A stretch of 64,000 nucleotides of DNA from Ophioceras dolichostomum (GCA_003049485.1 PYST01000002.1:270603-334602), one strand, 5' to 3'; numbered from the stretch's first letter, positions 48,201 to 59,708 are shown. The notes: generated by a model not told the origin, from the sequence alone. Numbers and translations are program-made.

Positions 48201-48885
48201 CGCCGTCCGATCAGAACGACTTTCCCTCCTGCGTCGCCCGGCATCCGCTCGACTCAGGACGGAGGGAACACCACGACGTGCCACGAGCGAACGAAGCGCG
48301 TCCCCTTTGAGATTTCTGTCAATCGTTACACGCTTGTTTCCCTCGTCGAGCGCTTCTGCCGGCCGTGGCCCCGCCTCGATTGTCTTTTCGCTCGCTTGCC
48401 GGTGCTGGTTCCGTCTGTTTCGTCGAACTGGGGAAGGGGGTCGAACATCGCGGACGGTTGCCGACCCCGGGTCTTCGCCTCGGGCCCCAGCGCCCTCGCC
48501 CACGCCCACGAGTCGCCAGGGTCTCCCTTCTTGGGATCACCAAGCATTCCCAACCTAACCCCGCCTCCTCGAAGATATTGGGTAGGGCTTTCTCAGTGAC
48601 CGGACCTTCGACGTCCTCAGCGGTGGCCACTGCCGCCTTGACTCGCAGTGTCTCCGCTCGACGAACTCTGTCTCGCACAGTTCGCGGCCGCTCCCCTCGA
48701 AACCTGATCCTTTGCCAGCCCGTGTCCAAACATGATTGATTTGAGGCCGTCGCGATCCATCAGCTACCCCGTCCTCACCGTCGAGTGCTCGTTTACTCGA
48801 TAAAGGGGTTCAAAGGTCTCTATTCTTTCACTCCTTTCCAAGGCCGCCACGCCAGGGGCTCGCTCTCCCCTGGCAAGCCGCAACG

Positions 48886-50602
48886 ATGGCCTCACCACCG
48901 CCTCGTCCGGTCGTGATGGACCCCCTTCATATCACGGAATTCGCTTCGGAACGTTACTTCGAGAAGCTTCAACAAGAGAGAGAAAGAGAAGGGCATGCAT
49001 CGACGGAGTCGTCGGCTCCTCCATTACACTTCGCCCAGTCGTCCAAGTTCATCCTCCCGCTCCGGGATAGCAGGACTGCCGAAAGTGCCGCCGATCCGAT
49101 TGGGCTTCCCGAACAGAAGAGGAGAAAAGGGTTTCCCTTCCGATTCAAGTCCTCAAAATCGTCGACGTCAGCCCATGACCAGGTCTACGAGCCCAGGCGA
49201 GACTCTTTCGGAGAGTCGTCCAAGGCCCGAAGGTTAGTTTGAGTCCAAGAGTAGACTGGTTCCGACCTTCGAAACCACAAGTCGATCCCGATCTGGCCCG
49301 GCCCAGCTGACACTGCTTTCTAGTCTACCTTTCGATCAACTATTTGTTGCTCTCCCCACTGAGCTGCAAATACAGATCATCGCATCACTGCCATTGTCCG
49401 ATATCCTGAATCTCAGGCTCGCGTCTCGGGCATGGCACGGCATGATAACAATGAACGAGGTGCCCATCTCACGATACCATCTCGACAATAACATCCCGGC
49501 CTATGCAAGGCGCCTCTATCCGCTACCAGCCAACACCCCGCCTTCCTTTCATCATTTGTGCGGCCTGTGGCATCGATTGCATGTGTCAGCTAAGCTGGCG
49601 TATTTTGTCTGCGAACGGGTCACCAAGGAGATCTTCTTGAGGACGACGGAGGCTCAGCGCCTGGAGTTTGCGCCACAGCGGGAGCGCATGCGGCGGCGTC
49701 TCATCCCCCTCATTTTCACCATCTTCCATTTCTTCGAGACGTACCGCGCGCGGCACGTTCAGTACATCTTGGACCACGGACATGGCCTGAGGCAAACACC
49801 GTACACGCTTAACCCCGTTGAGGTTGAGGTGATGAACATGTACGACGACCGCACCCTGCTGCAAGTCCACCAGGTGTTCCCCCTCATCGTCGCCTCCTTT
49901 TGCAGGAGGTTGCGGCCTCCATCGTACGCCGGCCGCGTCGAGCGGTCGCTCAGGGGTTATATTAGGGAACGACCTGCCGACGAGGTTCACGTCGCCGCCC
50001 TCTGCATCGGCGGGCTAAGGCAGGTCGAAAAGTTCTGGGAGATCAAGGGCTACAACCTCCGCACGGGAACGGTCGATAACTGGTGGAAGGGAATCTCACA
50101 AGAACCCGAACCTAGCAATCCGAAGCCAAAGCGCGGCCTGATGGGCTTGGGGAGGAAAAAGTCGATGGCCGCCCTCAAGGAGTCCAAGGCGTCCATCGCA
50201 GCGACCACGAACGCCGAATTCGCCCAGTTCGTCGCCAACAGTGCCGCCGCCGCGGGCATGGCGCGGGCCTCGGTCGACTCGGGCCTGGGGCGCCGCAACA
50301 GCTTCATCTTCACGACGAGCCTGTCGGCCGGCATGCCCATGGGCCCCCTCCCGCGGGAGCACATCCGGATGCTGCTATCCGACCTGCCAGTCCTCCAGCA
50401 GCTGTGGCTCGTCACCGCCGAGGCGCTCATCCTCGACCGCAAGATCGTCGAGCGGTCGGCCGATATCAAGCGGAACGCCCAGATGATGCTGGACCTGATC
50501 TCCGACGGAGGCTTGGCCGAGCAGGACGAGTGGTGGTACGGCCACGGCACCTCCGACTCCATCAGGCCACCACCCGAGGCTATCGAAGACGACCCCGAAT
50601 GA
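48886..50602 (+). CDS. F-box protein (2 exons)
   Basis: Exons 48886-49232 and 49324-50602 give 541 residues; junction AG|T after donor GTTAGT and acceptor TTTCTAG. The N-terminal 115 residues are charged and probably disordered (MASPPPRPVVMDPLHITEFA). The F-box is just after the intron, about residues 117-165: LPFDQLFVALPTELQIQIIA then LPLSDILNLRLASRAWHGMI. The rest is a helical domain (IFTIFHFFETYRARHVQYIL, DRTLLQVHQVFPLIVASFCR), a Ser/Lys-rich loop (about 345-430) and a C-terminal helical part ending in an acidic tail. No WD40 or LRR repeats are visible, so the substrate-binding mode is unknown. SCF membership is inferred from the F-box. Its upstream spacer is the longest in the window. Confidence 0.88.
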
Positions 50603-52221
50603 GCGAGGTCATCTAACCATCCATCCCTTCGACATCTTATTAATTCCATTTGTGATCGGTGCCCCGCGAAGCATCGGGTCTCCCTTCTCATATCCGCTAT
50701 TACTACTATGCTACCTACCTATTCGCATCACGGGATAATTCCTAGTCTCGTTTTCTTATGTCATTTTCTTGTGTCTACTTCGCTTTTCACGTCGCTTTCA
50801 AGCATTTTAGGAGTTTAGGGTCCGAGCCTCGCCTGGGTGTGGCAAACGGCGGACGGACGGGGAAATCGGGTTAGCGACATGGGCCTCCTTATTTTCTCGA
50901 TATTATTTCGCCTTTTTCACAATCGATCGATCTTATTATAGGAATGGGTGGGACGGACAGGCAATTGCAGCGACTTTCCCTCGTGTCTCTTTCCTCCCGC
51001 AACTTCTACGTCTTGTCTTATCCTCTTCTTCATCTTCTGAGCGATAGCAGGGTTTTATAGATCTCATGGGATCCAAACGTTTCAACTGGGAATCTTTTTC
51101 CTCGTTGATCGACCTACCTATTTTACCTTATATTTTCTGTTGTTAGTCCCCTTGTACAGCCACGGGAGATGATGGCAACGCAGCCTTATTGATTATTTAT
51201 TGTACCTGATAAATACACACATACATACAACCACCCAACCACCCGTTCTGAGCTTCGTGTAGAGAGAGAAACGGAGAGAAAGGGAGAAGTGAGCAGAGGC
51301 CTAGGTCGATGATATCCACACACAGCATCCGCACATGAACTCAGGGGTTACTCACGGGGCCGCCAAACTCAATGTTGCCTAGATATGTTTTGATGGTCAT
51401 GACAGTCGTGGGGAGTAGAGAAAACAGTAGCAGTTGGAGACAGAAGCATCGTGACAGGAAGCGAACCGGAAGGACATAAAAGAGAGAGGCAAAGTGAAAA
51501 CCAGAGGCCGATCCAAAGCTGCAGAGGAGATTAAGAACAGTTATTAAATCCCATGTCGTAGCCCCGAAGCCATTCGACAGGCAGATAGGTAAAATATGGT
51601 CGGTCATCAGAACTTGCTCACAGAAAAAAGAAAAGAGAGTCCACCCACCCAATACCAAACAAAGCGTTACCTCAGTTGTCCCATTTTCATCACCCCTTGA
51701 GTTCCCAATAAACCTCCGTCAAAACGAGTCCGTTAAAAAATGAGAATGAGGAATCAATGAAATGGGCGTTAAGTCGTGAGAAGGCCAGAAAAAAGGAAAG
51801 TAGATCAAGATAGAGAAAAGCTCCTGCAGCAAACGGCTGGGAACCGCTCGGCTGGATTTTTGATAAGAGAGAAGAAGAGGGAGGAGACATCAAATGAAAA
51901 ATGGAGGTTCGAGATGGGGGTATGATAAAGGTGAGAATAAAGCAAACCAGGAAAAAGAGAGAGAAATCCTCGCAGGCCTCATGACAGACACAACGGAGCA
52001 CGCGCAAAAGCAAACTCCTTTCTTCCCGTCCATGGGCGTATATATAACAGGCAAACGACCCATAGACAGAAATGAAGGCTGCACGGACGTGCTGCAGAGT
52101 GTGCGAGCGCTGTTTGTCTAAAGTGAGCGGTAGGCAGGCATGCTATGCATGCCATGCATGCAGTCAACAACAACGGCGGTGAAAAACGCCCACCCACCAC
52201 CGACCGACCGACCGACTACCA
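50603..52221. other. Convergent 3' region, no supported gene
   Basis: About 1.6 kb between the F-box gene (+) and the AT-hook gene (-). Contains CTACCTACC words (50709-50720, 51111-51120), a short repeat CATGCATGCCATGCATG (52142-52160) and T-rich stretches. No gene seen. Confidence 0.6.
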
Positions 52222-53406
52222 CTATCGTCGGACGCCATAATATCGATCCCGCATATCATTCGACGCGAGCGTATCGAACGCGTTCCCGAACCCAGTCGGG
52301 CCCGTCGCGGCGGACCGCGTCACCGGCCCAGCCAAGCTGTAGGCCGCCGGCCCCGCGCCCAGGCCCATCGGGCCGTGGCCGCCGCCGTCAAGGCCCATAG
52401 TCTCGAACAGCGACGGCGTGCCCGTGTCGAAGCCGTGGAACTGCGGCGGCTGCTGCGGCTGGCCTCCCCCCTGGCCGTGCGACGGCTGGACGCCTCCCTG
52501 GCCCTGCTGTTGTTGCTGCTGCTGCTGCTGTTGTTGTTGCTGCTGGGGCTGCTGCTGGCGGACGGCGCTGAAGGGCGAAGGGGTGGGGGTGGACGAGTAG
52601 GCGTTCAGCGACGGCGACGCGGATGACTGGCTGCCGCTGCGCTGCGAGGTGCCGTACGATGCGTTGAAGCCCATGGCGGCGGCGTTGTTAGCTGCTGCCG
52701 ACCTGTAGGCGCCGTCGCTCGCGGATGTCTGAGCCATCAGACCTGGTGAGCTCGTCACGATACCCTGCTGCTGCGTGTGCCGCGTCTGCGGAGGGTATTG
52801 TGGTTGCTGCTGCTGCTGCCGTTGAGGTTGTGGCGGTTGCGGCTGTTGGGACGGGTACTTGTTCGAGTATTTCGGCTGCTGGTGTTGCGGCTGTTGGACA
52901 GGGTATTGAGCTTGTTGGGACTGCTGCGGCTGCTGCGGCTGCGGTGAGAACTGCGGAGCTGGCTGCTGTTGAGCTTGCTGTCGCTGCTGCCCAAACGACG
53001 CCGGGTTCGCTCCCAAGGTATAGTACGACGACTGGTTTTGTTGGGCTTGCGACTGCGGTTGCGACTGCTGATGAGCAACGGCAGAACTGGTCACCTGTTG
53101 CTGCTGGTGGGGGAGGGGTGAGACGGAGTGGTTGATATTGGGCTGTTGTCGCTGGGTCTGCTGCCGGCCGTTCAGCCCTTGAAGCTGCTCGTTGTTTTGC
53201 TGCGTCCCCATCGACTGCTGATGGTTCGTGTGGTACTGTTGTTGCGGCTGGGAAGGTTGCTCTTGTCGTCGTGCCGTCTCCGCCGCTTCTTGCTCCAGCT
53301 GGGACTGTAGAGCCTCGAACGTCTCCCTGTCGAGTTGTGTGTCACTTGTTTCGGATGCCGCGTCATCGAGCAAATGCTGTTGCTGCTGCTGCTGCTGCTG
53401 CTTTTG

Positions 53407-53437
<31 letters not shown>

Positions 53438-55442
53438 TGTTGTTGTTGTTGTTGTTGTTGCTGCTGCTGCTGTTGCTGTTGCTGTTGCTGTTGTTGATGC
53501 TGCTGAATATGCGGAGGGAGAGGGACGGCGGATACTCTGGCGGGGATATTCTCAGTGGACGAGGTCGGAGCCTTGCTGGCCCCCTTCCCTTTCCGCTGGC
53601 GCTTTGCGGGGGGCTGTCCAGATTTGGGAACGGCAGAAGGTGTAGGAACAGACGACTGCGGGTAGCCGTTTGTGCTGGGCGACGGCTGAACCGCACCACT
53701 GGCTTCCAGCGCTCCTGTGCCCTTATTCTGCCGTTTGCGCTTGGCTCCTGAGGGGGTGGCCGCATTAGTGCTTGCCTGTCCCACGACAGACGGCAAGGAA
53801 TTAGCTGGCCTGAATGATGTTGTCACTGGCGACGTCTCGTTGCTGACGCCATTGTCGGTGGAGTTGTTGTAGTTTGCCAGCGCTGATAAGGCGAATTCAA
53901 CCCCTGAGGCCGTGGTATGCGGAATACTGGGCCCCGTGCCGTTCGCGTTCGCCCCTTGCGAGGAAGTGTTGCCCTGATCTGTTCCCTTGGCCCCTTTTTT
54001 CTTGCCCTTGGGTTTCGCTGCCGCCGCAGCCGTTGTACCGTCCGCGTTTGTTTGTCTCTCGTTCCCTTCTTTGGGACGATTCTTGGAACCTTTGGGCCTG
54101 CCACGTTTCTTCGGGCCTTGGCTTGACGGTTCCGCAGCGGGAGCTTCTCCGGCGGCATTTCCGGAGGTCTGCGGGACGAGTCCAACGACAGTGTCGTCAA
54201 CATCAACCCAGCTCCCGTCCGCATCAAGGCCGCCATCAAGACCAGCATCATGGCTGGCATCGGCGGCTTCTGGTGCCTTCTCTTTAGCTGGGACTTTCTT
54301 GCCGGTCTTGTCGACTCGCACTTTAGTTTTGCTTCCTTTTGGTCGGCCTCGCGGGCGGACAGGTCGTAGAGGAGCATTGCCCCCTTGCTCATGAGGGAGG
54401 CCGTACTCTCGGACGGGGCCGAGGAGGGGTGCTTCATCACTCAGCCTAGGGAAAATCTCCGCGATCCAGCCAACGAAGAGAGCGCCGGAGCCGTTCTTCA
54501 AGGCACTGGCAGGAAACTCGCCGTCTGGAGGTGCAGGAGCACCGGGAATGCCGCCGAAGAACGCTACTGCCTTACAGAGCTGATCGACTACGTTCACCGG
54601 ATTGAGGGTTCGTAGTAGAGTCAGGAGACGTGCCTGCTCCTCCTTGGTCTTCTCAGCGGCTAACGAGGCGGAGCGTGGCGCTCGCTGCGTGGGGACAGGA
54701 TCGGGGTCGTCGCCATGGAACTGACCAACGGCCCTTCTCCTTCCAATCGAGATGTAGCCTCCCTGGGAGGCCATTTTTGCTGCCCGCTCCGTGCCTTGGC
54801 TGGTGCGCTTGGCGGCTTCGTCCCTCTGCCTGGATTCCATAGACTGCTGGAGATCAATATGCATAACCCCAAAGCTCCCACCTCGCCCGTCGACAGCTCC
54901 CTTGAGTTTACTCGGTATTGGATTCCTCACGCGGCCATCCTTGTACACTGCCTGCATCCCTTGGTATCCATCCACCGGGAAAGGCATCTCAACGGAGTGA
55001 TTGGGCGCAAGGGGCAGCATGGCTGGGTTCTGCGACTGTTCGTAGAGTGGCGGCTGCCGTGGTTGCGCGTGAGACTCAGGGGCAAACTCCTGCGTCGCGT
55101 GATGCTGCTGCTGCTGTTGCTGCTGTTGCTCTTGTTGCTGGGGTTGCGGCGCGGCCGAGGCCGTGGTACGGAGAGTCTCGGCGTTCTTTTTTCGCTTCCT
55201 CGACGGCGATGACGTTGTTGGGGCCGAGGCCACAGGACGAGAAGCACCGACGCTTCCGGACGCGTTTCCAGAGGCACCCGCCTTCGAGGACTTCGGACCT
55301 GTGAGGTGAGAATGAGGCATGTCGAGTCAGACCAGGATCGACGGACTCGATGTCAAGGATTGTGGAGACCGAGATGGACGAGAGGAAGAGAGCACAGGGC
55401 AGGGGCAAGGTCCCATGGGCACGAACCTGCAGTCGTCGCCAT
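52222..55442 (-). CDS. AT-hook, polyglutamine nuclear protein (2 exons)
   Basis: The preferred model joins a 16-base first exon (55427-55442, ATG plus four codons and one base) to exon 2 (52222-55298). It gives MATTAGPKSSKAGASG... and 1030 residues. The intron has donor GTTCGT, branch word CTGACTCGAC and acceptor CTCACAG. A single-exon start at 55320 (MPHSHLTG, 1032 residues) is the alternative. Two AT-hooks are visible: RPRGRPKGSK near residue 322 and KKRGRPKGSK near 402, so minor-groove binding of AT-rich DNA is expected. Before them is an ordered segment with LLTLLRTLNPVNVVDQLCKA and GSGALFVGWIAEIFPRL. The last 450 residues are Gln-rich, with a run of 31 Gln plus 8 more after one Lys (about 606-646) and a second Gln run near 920-935. 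The family is unknown to me; a chromatin or transcription role is inferred. Confidence 0.85.
53377..53505 (-). repeat. CAG/CAA repeat encoding polyglutamine
   Basis: On the minus strand: Gln2, His, 31 consecutive Gln codons, one Lys (AAG), then 8 Gln codons. CAG and CAA are interspersed, with a pure CAG block of about eight. Confidence 0.95.
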
Positions 55443-57161
55443 TCTGAGTTGCTGGCGCGGCCTCGCGCTGTAACCTGGAGGCAAACTCTTCCGATTTCCC
55501 CTCTGGCCTCTTGTTTTTGTTTTTTTTACGGTGAACGCTCGGCAAATGGCCGCTGTTGGCGGCTTGCGGGGTCCGGGTCGCTCTCAGGGCCTGGATGGAG
55601 CCTGGAGGCTAGAGTGGACGGAGGGCATAAACAACCAGCCGATTAGGGTAAAGCGGATGCGCGAAACCTCATAATTGTTTCCTGTCAACGGCGCGCGCAA
55701 TCGATCGCACGCAACAATCCCGGCAAAGGGAATATCGACGATTGCGGTTGAGGAACCAGGCGACGCTCTGATTACCTAGTAGGTACCTAGGTAGGTACTG
55801 TAGGGATAATAGCGATGGCTAGGGCGGCCAGTCGGGGTGGCACGCCAACAACGCCGAGGCCGCCAATAGAGTGGCCGAGGGAGCCGGAGAAACACGAAGA
55901 ATGGAAGAAGAAAAAATGAGCGCTCTTCTGTGCAGGCAGTGCACTCCGCACTTTGGGCTGCAACAGCCCTCGGCGAGCAAATTCGACTCAGGTGAGAGTC
56001 CTGGGACAAATAGCGACCGCAAATGGTCGGGTCATCTGTGGCTTGTGTCACGGTTGCGCGACGAAATGGACGTCTTCGTCTGGGTGGGTTGTGCGGAGAC
56101 GTGGCAGACCGATCGATAAGTTTGCTTGTCAGCTGTCGATACGATTTGCGGTCAAGACCTCTGAGGGCTGGCTGGGCGGTTCGCTCGGATTAAAGTTCTC
56201 CTTCACCTTCCGGCTGGGGGAGCTCGAGAGGGCGAGGATTGAGGGAGAAGAAAAGGTTCAATCGCCTAAGTCGTAGGAATGCGGCAGGAATGCGAATCTG
56301 CTCTCTCGCAGAGTCTTTAGCATGTCAGAGACCACACGCCCTGGTGATGGACGGGAGTTGTGTGATGTCCAAGGATGGAGGTCCTCAACCTTGTCGGGGA
56401 CAGTTCGAACGAATGAGGAATGGGGTGGGCTGGTATGTGCCGATACTCCTGCCATCCCATGGAGCTTTATCCGTCTACCTGTCCAATACCTTTTCCAGCG
56501 CAATGCTAGCCCACTGTATCGTGGTCGCTTCAAGTCTCTGCAGTGTTCACGCGGTGCTTAATTTAGATGGCCAACTGGCCATGCCTGTACAGATACATCG
56601 GCATGTTCGATCCTGGACAGTGCTGTTGACGACGATATTGGTGGCCAGGCACAGTGTGGCACACTCCATGACTTGCAGCTCGCTCTGACCGAAGCTCCCC
56701 CGCCGTCCAACAGCACGCCGCTAACATCGACGTCCAACTACGTCGCCAGAGGTTACGTTCTCGCCCACGATCCAACGGTCGCAGCCTTCTGCAAACTGCT
56801 GAGCGATCTTGCTTTCCTACAACTCCGACTGAGCAATTCACCCCTCCACATCTAGCCTGCTCACCATCGAAACTAGCAAGCTCTCCCTCTCCTCTCTCAA
56901 ATACCTCGGAGACTGCAGCGGCATATACCATACCATTCCATACACCATAAATAGCTGCGCCCCTCGTGCTTGCCGGCCGGGCTGCTGCGGGAGCACTATT
57001 TGCGGACCGAAACCTTATCACCTCTGCACTCGCACTTGCTGTCCGTCCTATCCGCCGCGCGCGCTGGTAGCCGCTCGCTCGGTCTTGTTCTCAATTGGTC
57101 CCACGACGGGATGCTGTAAGAGGGCATCCAGCTAAGCTCTACCACCACCTCCTCCTCCACC
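55443..57161. promoter_or_regulatory. Divergent promoter region AT-hook gene / VMA5
   Basis: About 1.7 kb between divergent starts. It contains a dense TACCTAGGTA-type palindrome (55773-55798) and a TATA-like CATAAATAG near 56945, about 215 bases before the VMA5 ATG. Overlapping ORFs on both strands (56239-56688, 56563-57021) have no recognisable content. Confidence 0.5.
55773..55798. repeat. TACCTAGTAGGTACCTAGGTAGGTAC palindrome cluster
   Basis: Overlapping copies of TACCTAG, GGTACC, ACCTAGGT and GTAGGTAC in 26 bases; the densest copy of the family in the window. Confidence 0.75.
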
Positions 57162-58719
57162 ATGCCTACTCCGACGACATACGTCCTGGTCTCCCTACCC
57201 CTGAGGACCTTCGATACCGGCGACCACGATGAAGCCCTGTCCTCGCTGGGCACACTCATAACCCCCGATAACGGCGAAGTCCTGCCGTTCTCGATACCGG
57301 AGTTCAAGATCGGCACGCTCGATGGCTTGGTCCAGCAAGCAGACGATCTTACCAAGCTGGAGGCTGGTTGCCAAGGCGTGGTCTCCCGGCTTGCCGACTC
57401 TTTGAAGGCGCTCTTCGACGGAGATGAAGAAAAGGCAGCACAGCAGAAGACAGTCAATGACAGTAAGCTAGGATCTTGGGGGAGCATTGTAGCCGACTTT
57501 CTATGCGACTCTCCGGACAACACATGGCGGCTAACCGATTCTCTTGCAGAGCCCACGGACAGCTACATCAGCTCCTTCAGTTGGAACAAAGTCAGATACC
57601 GGGCAGACAGGCCACTGGGAGACCTGATAGACACATTACAGAAGGTAGGGACCCTCTCCCGTAGAAGAACGAGAATGAGCGATCTGATTTCGGTGTATGG
57701 CTGACAGCCCCTGGCCTGGCTGCCCCCCGGGCTTCTCCCTCTAGGAACTTCTAAATCTCGACAATGACGTCAAGGGCAAGTTCAACCAGTACAACTCTAT
57801 CAAGACCAACCTCGCCGCGCTGCAGCGGAAACAAACGTAGGTGCTTTCTCATTCCTACCATATTTTTTTTTCAAAGCTTGGAGAACTGGAGACTCACACA
57901 CACACACACACACACACACCCATCAAATCCCAACAGCGGCAACCTCGCGACCAAGTCCCTCACCCCGATCGTCAAACCCTCAGTCCTCGTGCAGGACTCG
58001 GAGTACCTAGAAACGCACCTCGTGGCCGTCCCCTCCGTCATGCGCAAGGAGTTCATCAAGCACTACGAGACGCTCTCGCCCATGGTGGTGCCGCGGTCGT
58101 CGGTGCAGGTGGCGCAGGACGACGAGTTCACGCTCTTCGCAGTCACGACCTTCAAGAAGCACAGCGCCGAGTTCCTGCAGAAGTGCCGCGAGCAGAAGTG
58201 GACCCCGCGGCAGTACAAGTACGTCGAGGGCGGCAGGGAGGAGGAGCAGCGCGAGCTGGACCGCGTCGCCCGCGAGGAGCGCAAGGTGTTCGGCGAGGCG
58301 CTCCGCCTGGCGCGGACCGGCTGGAGCGAGGGTGTCATGGTGTGGGCGCACGTCATGGCGCTCCGCGTGTTTGTCGAGACGGTGCTGCGGTACGGCCTGC
58401 CGCTGGAGTTCGTCTCTACGCTGATCAAGGTCAGTTCAGATCAGTTTGTCTTCTATTATTCTCTCTCTCTGATGTGTTGAAGCTACTGACACCGCATATA
58501 TCTCCGGATCAGACCACTCCAAAACTGTCCAAGAAGGTGCGGTCATCCCTGGACTCGTCATTCTCCTACCTAGGCGGAAACGCTTTCGGCCGGGACAAGA
58601 AAGGCAAGATCACCAAGGACGACGCAGCCTTGACGTCGGAGATGGCGGCCGCAGGCGTTGGGTTCGGGGAGGGCAACGAGTACACGGCCTATGTGTACTA
58701 CGAGTTTGAGTTCCCGTGA
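57162..58719 (+). CDS. VMA5: VMA5, V-type ATPase subunit C (5 exons)
   Basis: Exons 57162-57462, 57550-57644, 57745-57836, 57937-58429 and 58513-58719 join in phase to give 395 residues, the usual length. Landmarks: MPTPTTYVLVSLPLRTFDTG, FKIGTLDGLVQQADDLTKLE, WNKVRYRADRPLGDLIDTLQ, KFNQYNSIKTNLAALQRKQT, GNLATKSLTPIVKPSVLVQD and YLETHLVAVP. The C-terminal half has WAHVMALRVFVETVLRYGLP, and the protein ends EYTAYVYYEFEFP. Subunit C bridges the V1 peripheral stalks to Vo and is released on reversible disassembly during glucose loss. Intron 1 keeps the frame open, so a read-through product would add about 29 residues. Intron 3 carries a (CA)12 repeat close to the acceptor. Confidence 0.96.
57895..57919 (+). 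repeat. (CA)12 microsatellite in VMA5 intron 3
   Basis: About twelve perfect CA units, 17 bases before the acceptor CAACAG, inside a 100-base intron. Confidence 0.95.
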
Positions 58720-58967
58720 AGGAGATGGTAATAAAGCAGGAACCATCAGATACGGAGGTCTTTGCCCTGGCTGTATGATGTTATGAGAGTTCCGTGTTTG
58801 TTTGCCTTCTTTTCTGTTCTCTCACTTATCTTTGGTCTTGCTCATTCTTCCGTTCACCGAAAATCAACCCAAGCCATGGTGTAATCTGTTGCGCCCATGG
58901 AATCCTCTATCAAGAAAACAAAACACGAAGAAGCAGGAAACCCAGCATAACTCTAGCCTTGCCCTAC

Positions 58968-59708
58968 TCATGCGGCGATAGGCGTGATGAGGCCCTTCTC
59001 TTGCAACCACTCTACTATCTGGGCCACACACTCCTCAACGGACTTCTCGTGCGTCTTGATGGTGATCTCCGGCTCCAGAGGCGCCTCATAGGGTGCCGAA
59101 ATGCCCGTGAACTCCTTGATCTCCCCCGCACGCGCCTTCTTGTAGAGGCCCTTGGGATCGCGCTGCTCCGCGACCTCGAGCGGGATATCGACGTAGACCT
59201 CGACGAACGCGAGCGGCTCGTCGCCGTTCTGGCCAGCAGCAGCGGCGTGCAGCTCGCGCGCCGTCTGGCGGTCCGCGCGGTAGGGGGAGATGAACGACGT
59301 GATGGCCACGGTGGACGAGTCGGCGAACAGCTTGGCCACCTCGGCGATGCGCCGGATGTTCTCGTTGCGGTCCTTCTCCGAGAAGCCCAGGTCCTTGTTC
59401 AGCCCGAAGCGCACGTTGTCGCCGTCGAGCCGGTACGCGGCCAGGCCCAGGTGCAGGAGGTGCTGCTCCAGCGCGGTCGCGACCGTGGACTTGCCCGACG
59501 CCGACAGCCCTGTGAACCAGATCGTGAAGCCCTTTTGCTTGCGAAATGAGTTGCGCTCTTTTCGGGTCAGGCCCTCGTGCCAGGTGATGTTTCTACATAA
59601 AACCAGTTAGGCTTGACCAGCTGGATTCTCAAAAGACATAGAGCGGGGTGAGAGTTGTGTGGAGGGGAGAGAGAATGGGTGAGGGTTGTAAGTGGCTTAC
59701 GTCGCCAT
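58968..59708 (-). CDS. MET14: Adenylylsulfate (APS) kinase (2 exons, 8-nt first exon)
   Basis: Exon 1 is only ATGGCGAC (59701-59708); exon 2 is 58968-59592; together 210 residues, the usual length. The joined start reads MATNITWHEGLTRKERNSFR. The P-loop is GLSASGKST, followed by LDGDNVRFGLNKDLGFSEKD, the APS-binding part, and FISPYRADR. The C-terminal segment has RDPKGLYKKARAGEIKEFTG and EAPLEPEITI. The enzyme phosphorylates APS to PAPS in sulfate assimilation, upstream of PAPS reductase. Donor GTAAGC and acceptor TGTAG are good, and the tiny exon is required because the N-terminal MAT is otherwise missing. It is convergent with VMA5, 248 bases apart. Confidence 0.95.

Larger units (their letters stand above)
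36316..48885. other. 12.6-kb divergent spacer without a supportable gene
   Basis: I examined both strands for families, splice signals flanking ORFs and RNA-gene words and found nothing defensible. Composition is mixed, not uniformly AT-rich, so RIP-degraded transposon DNA is not obvious. Contents I can point to: short tandem repeats, CCG repeats, mirror-like purine and pyrimidine tracts, several TACCTAGGTA-type palindromes, an alternating CG run (41709-41722) and a C/T-rich final 1.5 kb that may be the leader of the downstream F-box gene. ORFs of up to 263 codons occur but are non-coding in character. Confidence 0.6.

Noticed and set aside
36316..48885. Spacer as a degraded (RIP) transposon
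   Set aside because: Composition is not AT-rich and I see no terminal repeats or transposase remnants; a dinucleotide RIP index would be decisive but was not computed.
53228..53751. Poly-Cys, poly-Ala and poly-Leu ORFs on the plus strand
   Set aside because: They are the complement frames of the polyglutamine CAG/CAA tract, not genes.
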